Shown piece by piece: positions 43,336 through 53,000 of a DNA stretch of 64,000 nt. This stretch comes from Nitratireductor basaltis (GTDB taxonomy: Bacteria; Pseudomonadota; Alphaproteobacteria; Rhizobiales; Rhizobiaceae). Position 1 is the first letter of the stretch, and each line of letters opens with the position of its first letter. The notes beneath the pieces were generated by a model. It did no database searches, was not told the DNA's origin, and worked only from the letters and a program-made list of their open reading frames with translations. The stretch spans positions 806,001 to 870,000 of the forward strand of contig NZ_JMQM01000001.1 of the NCBI RefSeq assembly GCF_000733725.1, written 5' to 3'. The position numbers and the translations under genes are program-made.

Positions 43336-44604
43336 TCAGCCCGCTTCGCGAGCCATGACAAGGCAGGTGTTCTGGCCACCGAAACCGAAGGAATTGGAAA
43401 GCACCGTCGCGACATCCGCCTTGCGGCTTTCGTTTGGAACGACATCCAACTCGATCGCGGGGTCCGGCGTTTCGTAGTTGATGGTGGGGGGAATGATGCC
43501 TTCGCGCATGGTGAGGATCGAGAAGACAGCCTCGATGGCACCTGCTGCCGAGAGCGTGTGGCCGATCATCGACTTGTTTGACGAGACGGGGATCGACTTG
43601 ATGTCTTCACCGAAGACGGTGGAAAGCGAGAGATACTCCATCTTCTCGTTTTCCTGCGTGGAGGTGCCGTGGGCGTTGATATATTCGATCTCGCCGGTAT
43701 CCATGCCCGCATCCGCCAGAGCCGCGCGAACGGCAGCAATTGCCGGCGAGCCGTCCGGCTTGGAGCGGGTGCGATGGAAGTCGTCCGCCTTCTCGCCGCA
43801 GCCACGCATGACGGCAAGCACCTCGGCGCCACGTGCGAGTGCGCTTTCGAGCGACTCCAGAACCAGCGCGCCAGATCCTTCGGCCAGTACGAAGCCGCTG
43901 CGGTCCTTTGAGAATGGCTTGGAGGCCTTCTCCGGCACGTCGTTTTGCGTCGTGAGTGCGGAGAGAAGCGAGAAGCGGATAAGAGCCTCTGCCGTTGCCG
44001 AACCGTCGGCCCCGATGGCCAGCGCGCGGTCGCATTCGCCGCGGCGAATGGCTTCGGTACCCAACTGGATCGCGGTCGCGCCGGAAGCGCAAGCCGTAGA
44101 CAATGTCACCGGCAATCCGCTGGTGCCGAACTTGTCTGCAAGCTGGTCGGCAATTGACGAGAATTGGGTCTCGTCGAACAGACCGTTTTTCCTGGCCTCG
44201 CGTGCGGCTTCGATCAGGCTTCGCCAGTCACCGCCACGTTTCGAACCTGCGTAGAGATCCAGGCGGTGTTTCCAATCAAGTTCGACGGGAGGGGCTGCAA
44301 GAAAGAGCGGGCCGCCGAAATCATCTGCCGGCAGACCGGCTTGCGCCACGGCTTCTTCGGCAGCACTGTCTGCGAGAGCGTGGGTGAGGCGGCTTGGGCC
44401 GAGTGTGCTTTCAGGCAGAAAATCGACCATGCCCGAGATGCGTGTCGCCAGATGATCGGTTGGGAAACGCGTAATTTCGTGAATGCCGGACTTTCCGCTG
44501 GTCAGGGCAGCCCAATTGTCCATCTTGCCCCGGCCGAGCGAGGTGACCACACCCATTCCGGTGACGGCTACGAGCGGGCGGCCCAGATGATCTGTTGTCT
44601 TCAT
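43336..44604 (-). CDS. fabF1: Beta-ketoacyl-ACP synthase II, active partner of the AcpXL locus
   Basis: A 422-residue KAS II. The catalytic triad is intact: Cys172 in STACASGATA, His312 in NAHGTSTQENE, and His349 in SNKSMIGHTLSAAG with Lys344. It elongates acyl chains on AcpXL toward C26-C28. The ATG with GGAG 8 bases upstream was chosen; the TTG overlapping the fabF2 stop is less likely. Follows fabF2 by 14 bases. Symbol follows the rhizobial naming, with fabF2 upstream. Confidence 0.94.
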   Translation of the reverse strand: MKTTDHLGRPLVAVTGMGVVTSLGRGKMDNWAALTSGKSGIHEITRFPTDHLATRISGMVDFLPESTLGPSRLTHALADSAAEEAVAQAGLPADDFGGPLFLAAPPVELDWKHRLDLYAGSKRGGDWRSLIEAAREARKNGLFDETQFSSIADQLADKFGTSGLPVTLSTACASGATAIQLGTEAIRRGECDRALAIGADGSATAEALIRFSLLSALTTQNDVPEKASKPFSKDRSGFVLAEGSGALVLESLESALARGAEVLAVMRGCGEKADDFHRTRSKPDGSPAIAAVRAALADAGMDTGEIEYINAHGTSTQENEKMEYLSLSTVFGEDIKSIPVSSNKSMIGHTLSAAGAIEAVFSILTMREGIIPPTINYETPDPAIELDVVPNESRKADVATVLSNSFGFGGQNTCLVMAREAG

Positions 44605-44618
44605 GAACGCTACTCCGT

Positions 44619-45803
44619 TCAAGCCTGCTCGAGGAGCGCCATGCCCTCGAAGCGGTGATAGCCGATCGCAGTGGCCAGAACATGCGAGGGTTCTGCCGAT
44701 GCCGCCGCTTCTCCGTGGTCGGGAGCGAACGGCGAGGGGGTCGCCTTGCGATGCAGTGACATTGCGCCGAGCGCGACGGCAAAGGGGAATTGCGCTTCCT
44801 TCAGGTGACCGCTGAGGCTGCTCATGCCTCGCAATGGAGCATCGAGCTTGTCCAGGGCGTCACGCTCGGCCCGGGTGGCAGCATGGGCACCAGAAGCACC
44901 CGATAGGATCAGATCCGGGGCGCTGTCACCCAATGCTTTTTCTGCAAGGCCCGAAAGCTTTTCGGCGAAGCTGGAATCGCGGCGGTTGCGTCCGGAAACG
45001 ACGCGGGAAATCCTGGCATATGCCTGCCTGCCGCGCCTTTCGGCATGCTCGCGCGATTCGAGTACGAGAAATGCAGCGCCTGAACCCGTGACGATGCCGC
45101 CTCCATGGGCCTCGTCACGCGCCCATACCGGGCTCCAACCGTCATGCTGAAGATAATTGCCAAGCTCGTAGGCCAGAAGCATGTCCGGGTGTTCGGTCTG
45201 GAATGCGGCGCCAACCAGCAGGTGGCTCGACTGGCCGGATGCTATTCGTGCGGCGGCGGTCTCCACCGCGGAAACACCTGCACCTTCCTCACCCATGAAG
45301 GTGCGCGATGAACCGGTGACCTTGTGAACTATGGAGATATTGCCGGCGAGCAGGTTGGAGAGCTGGGCCAAAAAGAGGGTCGGGCGCAGTTCGGTTGTCA
45401 GCTTCTCGTTGAGCAGGACTTCCCGGTCGTTGCGTTCCAGTGATGCATCAAGAATAGCCTGATCGACTTCCAGATCGCGCTCACCGCCGCCGGCAGCGAC
45501 GACCATATCCATGGATGAGACGAGGGCCTCGTCGCCCTTCATGCCGGAATCATCCAGCGCAAGTCCAGCCGCATAGGTACCAAGGCGCTGCCAGGTTTCC
45601 ATCTGCCGCTGATCGCCACGCTTGGGGATTTGCTGCGACCAGTCGATCTCCGGCAGTGGATGGACCGTGTAGGGGGAGAAGGTTTGCGAATCGGTTTTCG
45701 CCAGCGGCTTTGCCTCGCTGACCGCATTCCAGTGGTCATCCACACCAAGTCCAAGAGAGGAAACGATCCCTATCCCGGTGATGACCACATCATTGCCGCT
45801 CAT
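44619..45803 (-). CDS. fabF2: KAS-like protein lacking catalytic residues (chain-length-factor-like)
   Basis: A 394-residue thiolase-fold paralog of the neighbouring KAS II. In ungapped alignment of the nucleophile region (GSSRTFMGEEGAGVSAVETA) the catalytic Cys is Glu173. The NAHGTST His motif is replaced by GASGAHAATR, and only the second His region (SLSGHLKEAQFP) remains. That pattern recalls chain-length factors and KS-Q proteins that pair with an active KAS. GGAG lies 8 bases before the ATG. It probably forms a heterodimer with FabF1 and sets chain length (inference). Confidence 0.9.
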   Translation of the reverse strand: MSGNDVVITGIGIVSSLGLGVDDHWNAVSEAKPLAKTDSQTFSPYTVHPLPEIDWSQQIPKRGDQRQMETWQRLGTYAAGLALDDSGMKGDEALVSSMDMVVAAGGGERDLEVDQAILDASLERNDREVLLNEKLTTELRPTLFLAQLSNLLAGNISIVHKVTGSSRTFMGEEGAGVSAVETAAARIASGQSSHLLVGAAFQTEHPDMLLAYELGNYLQHDGWSPVWARDEAHGGGIVTGSGAAFLVLESREHAERRGRQAYARISRVVSGRNRRDSSFAEKLSGLAEKALGDSAPDLILSGASGAHAATRAERDALDKLDAPLRGMSSLSGHLKEAQFPFAVALGAMSLHRKATPSPFAPDHGEAAASAEPSHVLATAIGYHRFEGMALLEQA

Positions 45804-45835
45804 GCAGAATTCTCCGTCCTCGGCAGCCCAGCCCT

Positions 45836-46117
45836 TCAGGCAGCCTTGGCTGCAACCAGTTCGTCGATCTTGGCGCAAAGGTTCTTCATCACGAAATATT
45901 CTTCGGTGGAAACCTTGCCGTCATTGACTTCCTGGGTCCACTTCTCAAGCGGAACCTTGATGCCGAATTCCTTGTCGATGGCAAAGACGATGTCCAGGAA
46001 GTCGAGGCTATCGATGCCGAGATCGTCGATCGTGTGGCTTTCCGGCGTGATGGTATCGCGGTCGATCTCGCTGGTTTCAGCAATGATGTCGGCTACTTTG
46101 TCGAACGTGGTGGTCAC
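45836..46117 (-). CDS. acpXL: Acyl carrier protein AcpXL
   Basis: A 93-residue specialised ACP. The phosphopantetheine site is Ser37 in [10 protein letters not shown], and it is longer than AcpP, with [18 protein letters not shown] typical of AcpXL. It carries the 27-hydroxyoctacosanoyl chain destined for lipid A. The GTG start has GGGGAC 7 bases upstream. First gene of the five-gene operon acpXL-fabF2-fabF1-adh-lpxXL. Confidence 0.96.
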   Translation of the reverse strand: MTTTFDKVADIIAETSEIDRDTITPESHTIDDLGIDSLDFLDIVFAIDKEFGIKVPLEKWTQEVNDGKVSTEEYFVMKNLCAKIDELVAAKAA

Positions 46118-46212
46118 TGTGCGTCCCCAAACAAGAGGCTACTGAATTAATAAGGGTGAAGGGGGCTCTGTAATCGGTTTTTCGTGGCAGGAAAAGGGCT
46201 CGTGGCCACGCG

Positions 46213-46767
46213 TCAGTTGAACCTTATCCGCGCGGCAACCGATAATTGCTCTGCGCCGCGGGACAGGATCAGCGCTTCACCGTCACGCACGCGCGCGCCC
46301 GTCAGTGCCTGGATGACCTGTTCCTGGGTGATGAGAAAGAGATTTCCCGAACCTGAATATGCGTCGATCCTCTCCTTGATTGCGGCGACGTTCTCTTCAG
46401 CAGCCGCACTTTCGGGTTCAGAATTGTTCAGGGCCGGCCAAATTTCGATATCCTCATCTCCGAAGGCCAGGAAACCGGTGTCCCTCGAGCGGCAGTGACT
46501 GCTTGTCACCACCTCTTCCACCGGGGCCGCGCGTGCGAAGATCAGCGCGCCGATGCGCTTTGCCTGCTGGCGACCGCGTGCGGAAAGGTTTCGCTGGGTC
46601 GAGCAGACCTCGATGTCGAAATTGGCGGGTTCCGAAGTGCCGTTGGTGGCTGCGCTGTTCAGGAGGACGACCTGGCCGCCATCGCGCAGCAAGGCCCAGC
46701 CGGCTTCGGTTGCCATGACCGGGTGAACGGTCAGAAGGAGAGCGAATAAGGCAATGAGACGGTACAT
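46213..46767 (-). CDS. Histidine-phosphatase-fold pseudoenzyme, exported
   Basis: A 184-residue protein with a signal peptide (MYRLIALFALLLTVHPVMAT). The fold landmarks are clear: LLRDGGQVVLL, CSTQRNLSARGRQQAKRIG, TSSHCRSRDTGFLAFG. The RH of the phosphatase motif is Asn37-Ser38 (VVLLNSAAT), and the late catalytic His is Gln148 (LITQEQVIQALTG). Both catalytic histidines are gone, so phosphatase activity is unlikely. AGGA is 6 bases before the ATG. Upstream of, and on the same strand as, acpXL, about 100 bases away. Confidence 0.87.
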   Translation of the reverse strand: MYRLIALFALLLTVHPVMATEAGWALLRDGGQVVLLNSAATNGTSEPANFDIEVCSTQRNLSARGRQQAKRIGALIFARAAPVEEVVTSSHCRSRDTGFLAFGDEDIEIWPALNNSEPESAAAEENVAAIKERIDAYSGSGNLFLITQEQVIQALTGARVRDGEALILSRGAEQLSVAARIRFN

Positions 46768-46869
46768 GGCATGTCCTTGTGCAGCAGGACATTCATATAG
46801 GTAAGGCTGGCTTAACGAAACAGTCGCTTTAGCCGCAACCGTGGCTTGCCGGTCTTGCGAAGTGAACAT

Positions 46870-47832
46870 ATGCAGGCAGACATGTCCTCTCTCGTCGAAA
46901 CAATCGGATATGTCTTTGGTCTTGTCGCGCTCGGTTATCTGACCGGCTGGCTTCGCCTGTTGCGTGACGATGCCGGCGAGGTGATGACGAGCTTCGCAGT
47001 CACGATTGCAGTGCCGCTTCTCCTGTTTCGCACCATGTCCAATGCGCAGTTCGGAGAGGGGCTGCCATGGGGGCTGTGGATTACCTACTTCACGGCCATC
47101 GCCATCACCTGGACGGTTTCTCAGCTATCGCTCGTCCACATCTTCAAGCGTGACGGACGCGCAGGCGTCGTTGCCGGATTGGCCGGCAGCTTCTCGAATC
47201 TCGTGCTGCTCGGCATCCCCTTCATGCTGGGTGTGCACGGTCAGGCGGCTTTCGAGCAGCTCTCACTCATCGTGACGATCCATCTGCCGATCATGACCGG
47301 CGTTTCCATCCTTCTCTACAACCTGCTCGATCCGCAGAAAAAGGGCTCGTTCTCGCTGCTGTCCGTGTTGAAGGGGCTCTTGCAGCGTATGCTGACCAAC
47401 CCGCTTATCATAGGTATCCTGGGTGGATTGATCTGGCGTGCCGGCGGGCTGGAGCTGCCTTCTCTGGCCGAAAGGCTGGTGGATTCGCTGGCGAATGTGG
47501 CGGGGCCCGTCGCACTGTTTGCCATGGGTCTCGGGCTGCGCAGCTACGGTATCAAGGGGGATGTACGCCCAGCCATCCTGATCGCGTTCTACAAGCAGAT
47601 GCTTATGCCCGCGATTGCGCTGGGACTTGCCATCGCCCTCGACCTTTCGACGATCACCGCCATAGCCGTGGTGACGGCAGCATCGTTCCCTTGCGGTGTT
47701 AATCCCTATCTCATCGCATCGCAGTTCGGCACTGGCCAGCGGCTGGCGTCCAACGCCATGACCATCGGAACCGCACTGGCTTTCCTCACCACGGCTTTCT
47801 GGATTGCCGTTACGGCGTCTGTCTTCAGCTAG
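46870..47832 (+). CDS. AEC-family transporter (auxin-efflux-carrier fold)
   Basis: A 320-residue, ten-helix inner-membrane protein of the membrane-transport/PIN family: GWLRLLRDDAGEVMTSFAV near the N-terminus, GSFSNLVLLGIPFML, PLIIGILGGLIWRAGG, and AASFPCGVNPYLIASQFG near the end. Such carriers export malonate, malate or other organic acids. Divergent from the pseudophosphatase. The start is uncertain among ATG 46870, ATG 46882 and an upstream TTG. Confidence 0.9.
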   Translation: MQADMSSLVETIGYVFGLVALGYLTGWLRLLRDDAGEVMTSFAVTIAVPLLLFRTMSNAQFGEGLPWGLWITYFTAIAITWTVSQLSLVHIFKRDGRAGVVAGLAGSFSNLVLLGIPFMLGVHGQAAFEQLSLIVTIHLPIMTGVSILLYNLLDPQKKGSFSLLSVLKGLLQRMLTNPLIIGILGGLIWRAGGLELPSLAERLVDSLANVAGPVALFAMGLGLRSYGIKGDVRPAILIAFYKQMLMPAIALGLAIALDLSTITAIAVVTAASFPCGVNPYLIASQFGTGQRLASNAMTIGTALAFLTTAFWIAVTASVFS

Positions 47833-47939
47833 CCCCTTGCCGGTTTCCGCTGGGGTGCTAGCTTTGAGCGTCGGTACCGAAGATGCTTGCAGCCCGGCTG
47901 CCGGCTGGAATGCTGCAGAAGGCAGCCGAGGAGGATTTC

Positions 47940-49397
47940 ATGCTTCAGAAAACGAGCCACTTCCTGCGGGAAGCCAATTACATAGATGGCGCCTGGGTCT
48001 CTGCTGACAGTGAGGCGGTGATCGATGTCACAAATCCGGCCAACGGTCAGCGTTTGGGCGGCGTGCCCAAATCCGGTCGGGCGGAGACAAAGCGGGCGAT
48101 TGACGCTGCACAGAAGGCTTTTCAAACCTTCAGCAAGACGACCGCCAACGAACGTGCGCAGATACTTCGGCGCCTGCATGATCTGATCCTGGAGAATCAG
48201 GATGCCCTGGCAGAACTTCTGGTTCTGGAACAGGGAAAGCCATTGGCGGAAGCCAAGGGTGAAGTCGGCATGTCAGCGGCCTATGTGCTTTGGTTCGCAG
48301 AAGAGGGGCGGCGCATTTACGGCGACACCGTGCCTTCTCCCTGGGCCGACCGGCGCATCTTGGTCACAAAGGAACCGGTGGGCGTGATCGGCGCCATCAC
48401 ACCATGGAATTTCCCTTCTTCCATGCTGGCGCGAAAGATCGGCCCGGCCATTGCCGCTGGCTGTACCGTTGTCGCCAAACCTGCTTCACAGACACCATAT
48501 TCGGGCCTCGCCTGGGGTGTCCTCGCCGAGGAAGCGGGCATTCCCGCCGGCGTGGTCAATATCATTACGGGTTCGGCCTCGGAAATCGGCAATGAGCTTT
48601 GCGAGAACCCGCTGGTGCGCAAGATCACCTTCACGGGTTCGACGGATGTCGGCAAGATCATGATCAAGAAGTGCGCCGACACCGTCAAGAAGGTCTCCAT
48701 GGAGCTTGGCGGCAATGCTCCATTCATCGTTTTCGATGACGCCGACCTGGATCGTGCGGTCGAGGGCGCGATCGCCGCCAAATATCGCAATTCCGGTCAG
48801 ACCTGTGTGTGCACGAACCGCTTTTTCGTGCAGGCGGGCATCTATGACCGTTTTGTCGAACGGATGGTTGAAGAAACAAAACGTCTGAAGGTCGGATCGG
48901 GCCTGGAGGAGGGGACGCAGCAAGGGCCGCTGATCGACGGCGATGCCGTGGAGAAAGTCGAAGCCTTCATCAAGGACGCAACCTCAAAGGGCGGCAAGGT
49001 GGAAGCCGGCGGCAAGCGGCACGAATTGGGCGGTTCGTTTTTCGAACCGACGGTCATATCGCAGGCAACGCCCGACATGGACTTCATGCAGGACGAGATT
49101 TTCGGACCTGTCGCCCCGATCTTCCGGTTCGACACGGAAGAAGAGGGGGTTGCGATGGCCAATGACACTGCGTTCGGTCTCGCCTGTTATTTCTATACCA
49201 GCGATCTGGGACGCAGTTTTCGCGTCATGGAAGGCCTTAAATATGGGCTGGTCGGGGTGAATGAGGGAATCATCACCACCGTTGAAGCCCCGTTCGGCGG
49301 CTTGAAGGAATCCGGCCTTGGCAAGGAAGGCGGGCATCAGGGCATCGAGGACTATCTCGACACCAAATATGTCTGCATCGGCGGGCTCGGCCTGTAG
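47940..49397 (+). CDS. gabD: NAD(P)-dependent succinate-semialdehyde dehydrogenase
   Basis: A 485-residue aldehyde dehydrogenase that oxidises succinate semialdehyde to succinate. WNFPSSMLARKIGPAIAAGC (cofactor), FTGSTDVGKI, ELGGNAPFIVFDDADLD (general base Glu) and RNSGQTCVCTNRF (catalytic Cys) are in place. GAGGAGGA precedes the ATG. A GABA aminotransferase gene is not adjacent. A second, diverged paralog lies at the right end of the window. Confidence 0.92.
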   Translation: MLQKTSHFLREANYIDGAWVSADSEAVIDVTNPANGQRLGGVPKSGRAETKRAIDAAQKAFQTFSKTTANERAQILRRLHDLILENQDALAELLVLEQGKPLAEAKGEVGMSAAYVLWFAEEGRRIYGDTVPSPWADRRILVTKEPVGVIGAITPWNFPSSMLARKIGPAIAAGCTVVAKPASQTPYSGLAWGVLAEEAGIPAGVVNIITGSASEIGNELCENPLVRKITFTGSTDVGKIMIKKCADTVKKVSMELGGNAPFIVFDDADLDRAVEGAIAAKYRNSGQTCVCTNRFFVQAGIYDRFVERMVEETKRLKVGSGLEEGTQQGPLIDGDAVEKVEAFIKDATSKGGKVEAGGKRHELGGSFFEPTVISQATPDMDFMQDEIFGPVAPIFRFDTEEEGVAMANDTAFGLACYFYTSDLGRSFRVMEGLKYGLVGVNEGIITTVEAPFGGLKESGLGKEGGHQGIEDYLDTKYVCIGGLGL

Positions 49398-49406
49398 CCA
49401 ACAAGC

Positions 49407-49433
49407 CAGCGCCGCCGTCTGCAGGCGGCGCTG
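49407..49433. terminator. Hairpin between convergent genes
   Basis: CAGCGCCGCC and GGCGGCGCTG form a perfect 10-bp stem with a 7-base loop between the gabD and putR-like stops. The T-run is poor on both strands, so termination may be partial. Confidence 0.65.
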
Positions 49434-49445
49434 CTCATTGTGTTC

Positions 49446-49898
49446 CTAGCGATCCTTGACCGTCTCCATTGCCACGAATGTGGAGGTGTGGGAGACATGA
49501 GGGAGCGTCGAGATGCGCTCGCCCAGAATGCGGCGATAGCTTGAGATGTCGCGGGTGCGAACCTTGAGCAGATAGTCGAAATTTGCCGCGATCATATGGC
49601 ACTGGTCGATTTCCGGAATTTCCATGATCGCCTTGTTGAACTCGGCCAGCGCGACCGATCGCGTATCTGACAAGGTCACCTGCACAAAGGCGATATGACC
49701 TTCGCCCATGCGTTCACGGTCGATGATGGCAGTATAACCGCGGATGAAGCCTTCCTTTTCGAGCCGGCGCAGCCGCGCCTGAACGGGCGTTTTCGAAAGC
49801 CCGACCTGTTTTGCCAGGCTGCTGACCGAGAGCCGCCCGTCTTTGGAGAGGGCATCGACGATATTCTGGTCGATTCGGTCCAATTGGGTTGTGGGCAT
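49446..49898 (-). CDS. putR: Lrp/AsnC-family proline regulator (PutR type)
   Basis: A 150-residue Lrp-family protein. The HTH is ALSKDGRLSVSSLAKQVGLS followed by KTPVQARLRRLEKEGFI, and the RAM domain has FVQVTLSDTRSVALAEF and QCHMIAANFDYLLKVRT. Divergent from putA with a 163-base intergenic region, the arrangement of PutR-putA in Agrobacterium and other rhizobia, where PutR activates putA in response to proline. The family is directly visible; the ligand is inferred from context. Confidence 0.93.
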   Translation of the reverse strand: MPTTQLDRIDQNIVDALSKDGRLSVSSLAKQVGLSKTPVQARLRRLEKEGFIRGYTAIIDRERMGEGHIAFVQVTLSDTRSVALAEFNKAIMEIPEIDQCHMIAANFDYLLKVRTRDISSYRRILGERISTLPHVSHTSTFVAMETVKDR

Positions 49899-50061
49899 AT
49901 GAAAACGTCTCCCAATCCGTTCATTGGCGGGCTGAAATATAGATCAAAACGACTTTTGAAATCCATAATTCAGACCGATGCGCTCAGCGCAACATGTTAG
50001 AGTCAGTCAGTCCTATTAAAATTTGTACAACTTATAAATGTATCTCTGAGGAGCGCAATTC
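49899..50061. promoter_or_regulatory. putR-putA divergent control region
   Basis: This AT-rich 163-base gap holds both promoters. TTGTACAACTTATAAATG (50025-50042) lies just before the putA ribosome-binding site and contains the dyad TTGTACAA. I cannot assign exact PutR sites. Confidence 0.5.
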
Positions 50062-53000
50062 ATGGGTTCTATGGACCTGTCCGTTGTCCGCGCACAAATT
50101 CGTGCAAACTACCTGGTGGAGGAGGAGGTCGCGCTGGAGCGGCTGGTTCGGTTGGCGGACCTGTCGGATGCACGGCGTGAAGCGATTAAAACCGACGCGA
50201 TTCGCCTGGTGAAAAAGGTGCGGGCAAATTCGGACCTGCATCTTATGGAGGCATTTCTGTCCGAATATGGGCTTTCCACCAGTGAAGGTGTCGCGCTCAT
50301 GTGCCTGGCAGAGGCTTTGCTCCGTGTTCCGGATGCCGAGACCGTTGACGACCTGATCCGCGACAAGATCACACCCCATGACTGGTCGGCGCATTCGGGT
50401 GAATCCGCTTCGATATTCGTCAATGCGTCAACATGGGCGCTCATGTTGACCGGGCGTGTTCTTGATGAGCGTGGGGCTGGTGTCGAAGCCGTTCTGCGGG
50501 GACTGGTGCGGCGGCTCGGCGAACCGGTCATCCGCACCGCCGTTGGCGCTGCCATGCGCGAAATGGGCGAGCAGTTCGTTCTTGGCCAGACCATCGGTGA
50601 GGCCTTGAAGAAGGGCCGCCCGCTCCAGGAAAAGGGCTATACCTATTCCTATGACATGCTCGGGGAAGCGGCGCGCACCGAGGCGGACGCGCTGCGCTAC
50701 CACAAGGCCTATGCGGATGCGATCTCGGTACTGAAGGCCACGATCAAGAGTAACGACATTCGCGAAAATGCAGGCATTTCCGTGAAATTGTCGGCTCTTC
50801 ATCCTCGCTATGAGGCGACGCAGAAGGCACGCATGCTTCCTGTAATGCATGATCGACTGCTTGAGCTATGCCAGGCTGCAAAAGCGGCGAATATGGGCCT
50901 CAACATCGATGCAGAAGAAGCGGATCGGCTGGACCTTTCACTGGATGTGGTCGAGAGCGTGCTGTCGGATCAAAGCCTTGAGGGCTGGGATGGTTTCGGG
51001 GTCGTGGTGCAGGCATACGGACCGCGTGCCGCCTTCGCCATCGACTGGCTATATGCACTGGCAACCAAGCTTGAACGGCGCATTATGGTGCGGCTGGTGA
51101 AAGGTGCCTATTGGGACACGGAGATCAAGCGCGCGCAGACGCTGGGGCTAGAGGGGTATCCGGTCTTCACGCGCAAGGAAAATACCGACGTCTCCTATAT
51201 TGCCTGCGCGCAGAAGCTGCTCTCACTCACGGATCGCATCTATCCGCAGTTTGCCACGCACAACGCACACACGGTTGCTGCCATTCTGAATATGGGAAAG
51301 GACAAGAGCCTCTTCGAGTTTCAGCGCCTGCATGGCATGGGCGATGCGCTTCATGAGATCGTGCGCAAGCAGCATGGAACCCGCTGTCGCATCTATGCCC
51401 CGGTCGGTGCCCACGAAGACCTTCTGGCCTATCTGGTGCGTCGTCTGCTGGAGAACGGAGCGAACTCCTCCTTCGTGAACCAGATTGTGGACGAGGACGT
51501 GCCCGCAGAAGCGATTGCTGCAGATCCGTTCGACAAGATCGCGCGGAATGCGATCGCGCGGAATCCGGCGATCCCGCTGCCTTCCACCATCTTTGCCGAG
51601 CGGCGGGAGAATTCGCGTGGCTGGGATATCACGGATACGGTGACGCTTGGAAATATCGAAGCCGCGCGCGCGCCCTTTGCAGCGCCATATCAATGGCATG
51701 CGCGACCGCTTACGGGCGCGAAGGCAGAAGGTGCCAAGCGCGAGCTGACAAACCCGGCGCGGCGCGGCGAAGTCGTGGGTACGGTGGTCGAAGGCAACGC
51801 GCAGACCGTTGAAGAAGCTATCGGTATTGCCGTAGGGGCGCAGCCGGCCTGGGCCGCCCGACCGGTTTCACAACGCGCGGAAATCCTGCGCAGGATCGCC
51901 GCGCTTTACGAAGACAATGCCGGCGAAATCTTCGCGCTGGCAACGCGGGAGGCCGGCAAGTCGCTATTCGATGGCGTGGCGGAAATCCGCGAGGCGGTGG
52001 ACTTCCTCCACTATTACGCGAATGAGGCTGCCGCAGCCGAGGCGGGTACGGAAGCGCGCGGGGTGATTGCCTGCATTTCGCCCTGGAACTTCCCGCTTGC
52101 CATTTTCACCGGCCAGGTGGTCGCGGCGCTGGTGACGGGCAATGCGGTCATCGCCAAGCCTGCCGAGCAGACACCATTGATTGCTGCGCGCGCTGTCGAA
52201 ATGATGCACGAGGCCGGTATTCCGCGCGAAGTGCTGCATCTCATTCCAGGCGACGGCGAGCAGGTCGGTGCACCGCTTACCGCTGATCCGCGTATTGCCG
52301 GTGTCTGTTTCACCGGTTCGACGGAGGTTGCACGCATCATCGAGCGGCAGTTGGCCATGACAGCATCACCTGACGCCATGCTGATCGCCGAGACAGGTGG
52401 CCTCAATGCGATGATTGTGGATTCGACGGCCCTGGCCGAGCAGGCCGTGCGGGACATTGTCGCCTCGGCTTTCCAAAGCGCCGGGCAGCGCTGTTCTGCC
52501 TTGCGCGTGCTCTATGTTCAAAAGGATGTCGAAGACCGCGTCCTGAAGATGCTGCAGGGTGCAATGCAGGCGCTGGTCATTGATGACCCCTGGCATGTGC
52601 ATAGCGATGTCGGGCCGGTCATCGACGATGAGGCCTATCGCTCGATCAGCGACTATGTGGAAAGCATGGAGCAGAAGGGGCGCCTGCTTGCCAAGGTGGA
52701 AGCGCCTGAGAGCGGCCGCTTCGTTGCACCCAGCGCCTTCAAGGTGAACGGCATTGGTGAGATCGAAAGGGAGATATTCGGTCCGGTTCTGCATGTGGCG
52801 AGCTTCGAGGCAGAAGATCTCCACAAGGTCATTGGCGACATCAATGCACGCGGCTTCGGCCTGACCTTCGGACTGCATACGCGCATTGATGCGCGGGTGC
52901 AGGATATTGTCGACCGGGTGCATGTCGGCAACATCTATGTGAACCGCAACCAGATTGGCGCGGTGGTTTCGTCACAGCCTTTCGGGGGTGAAGGTCTTTC

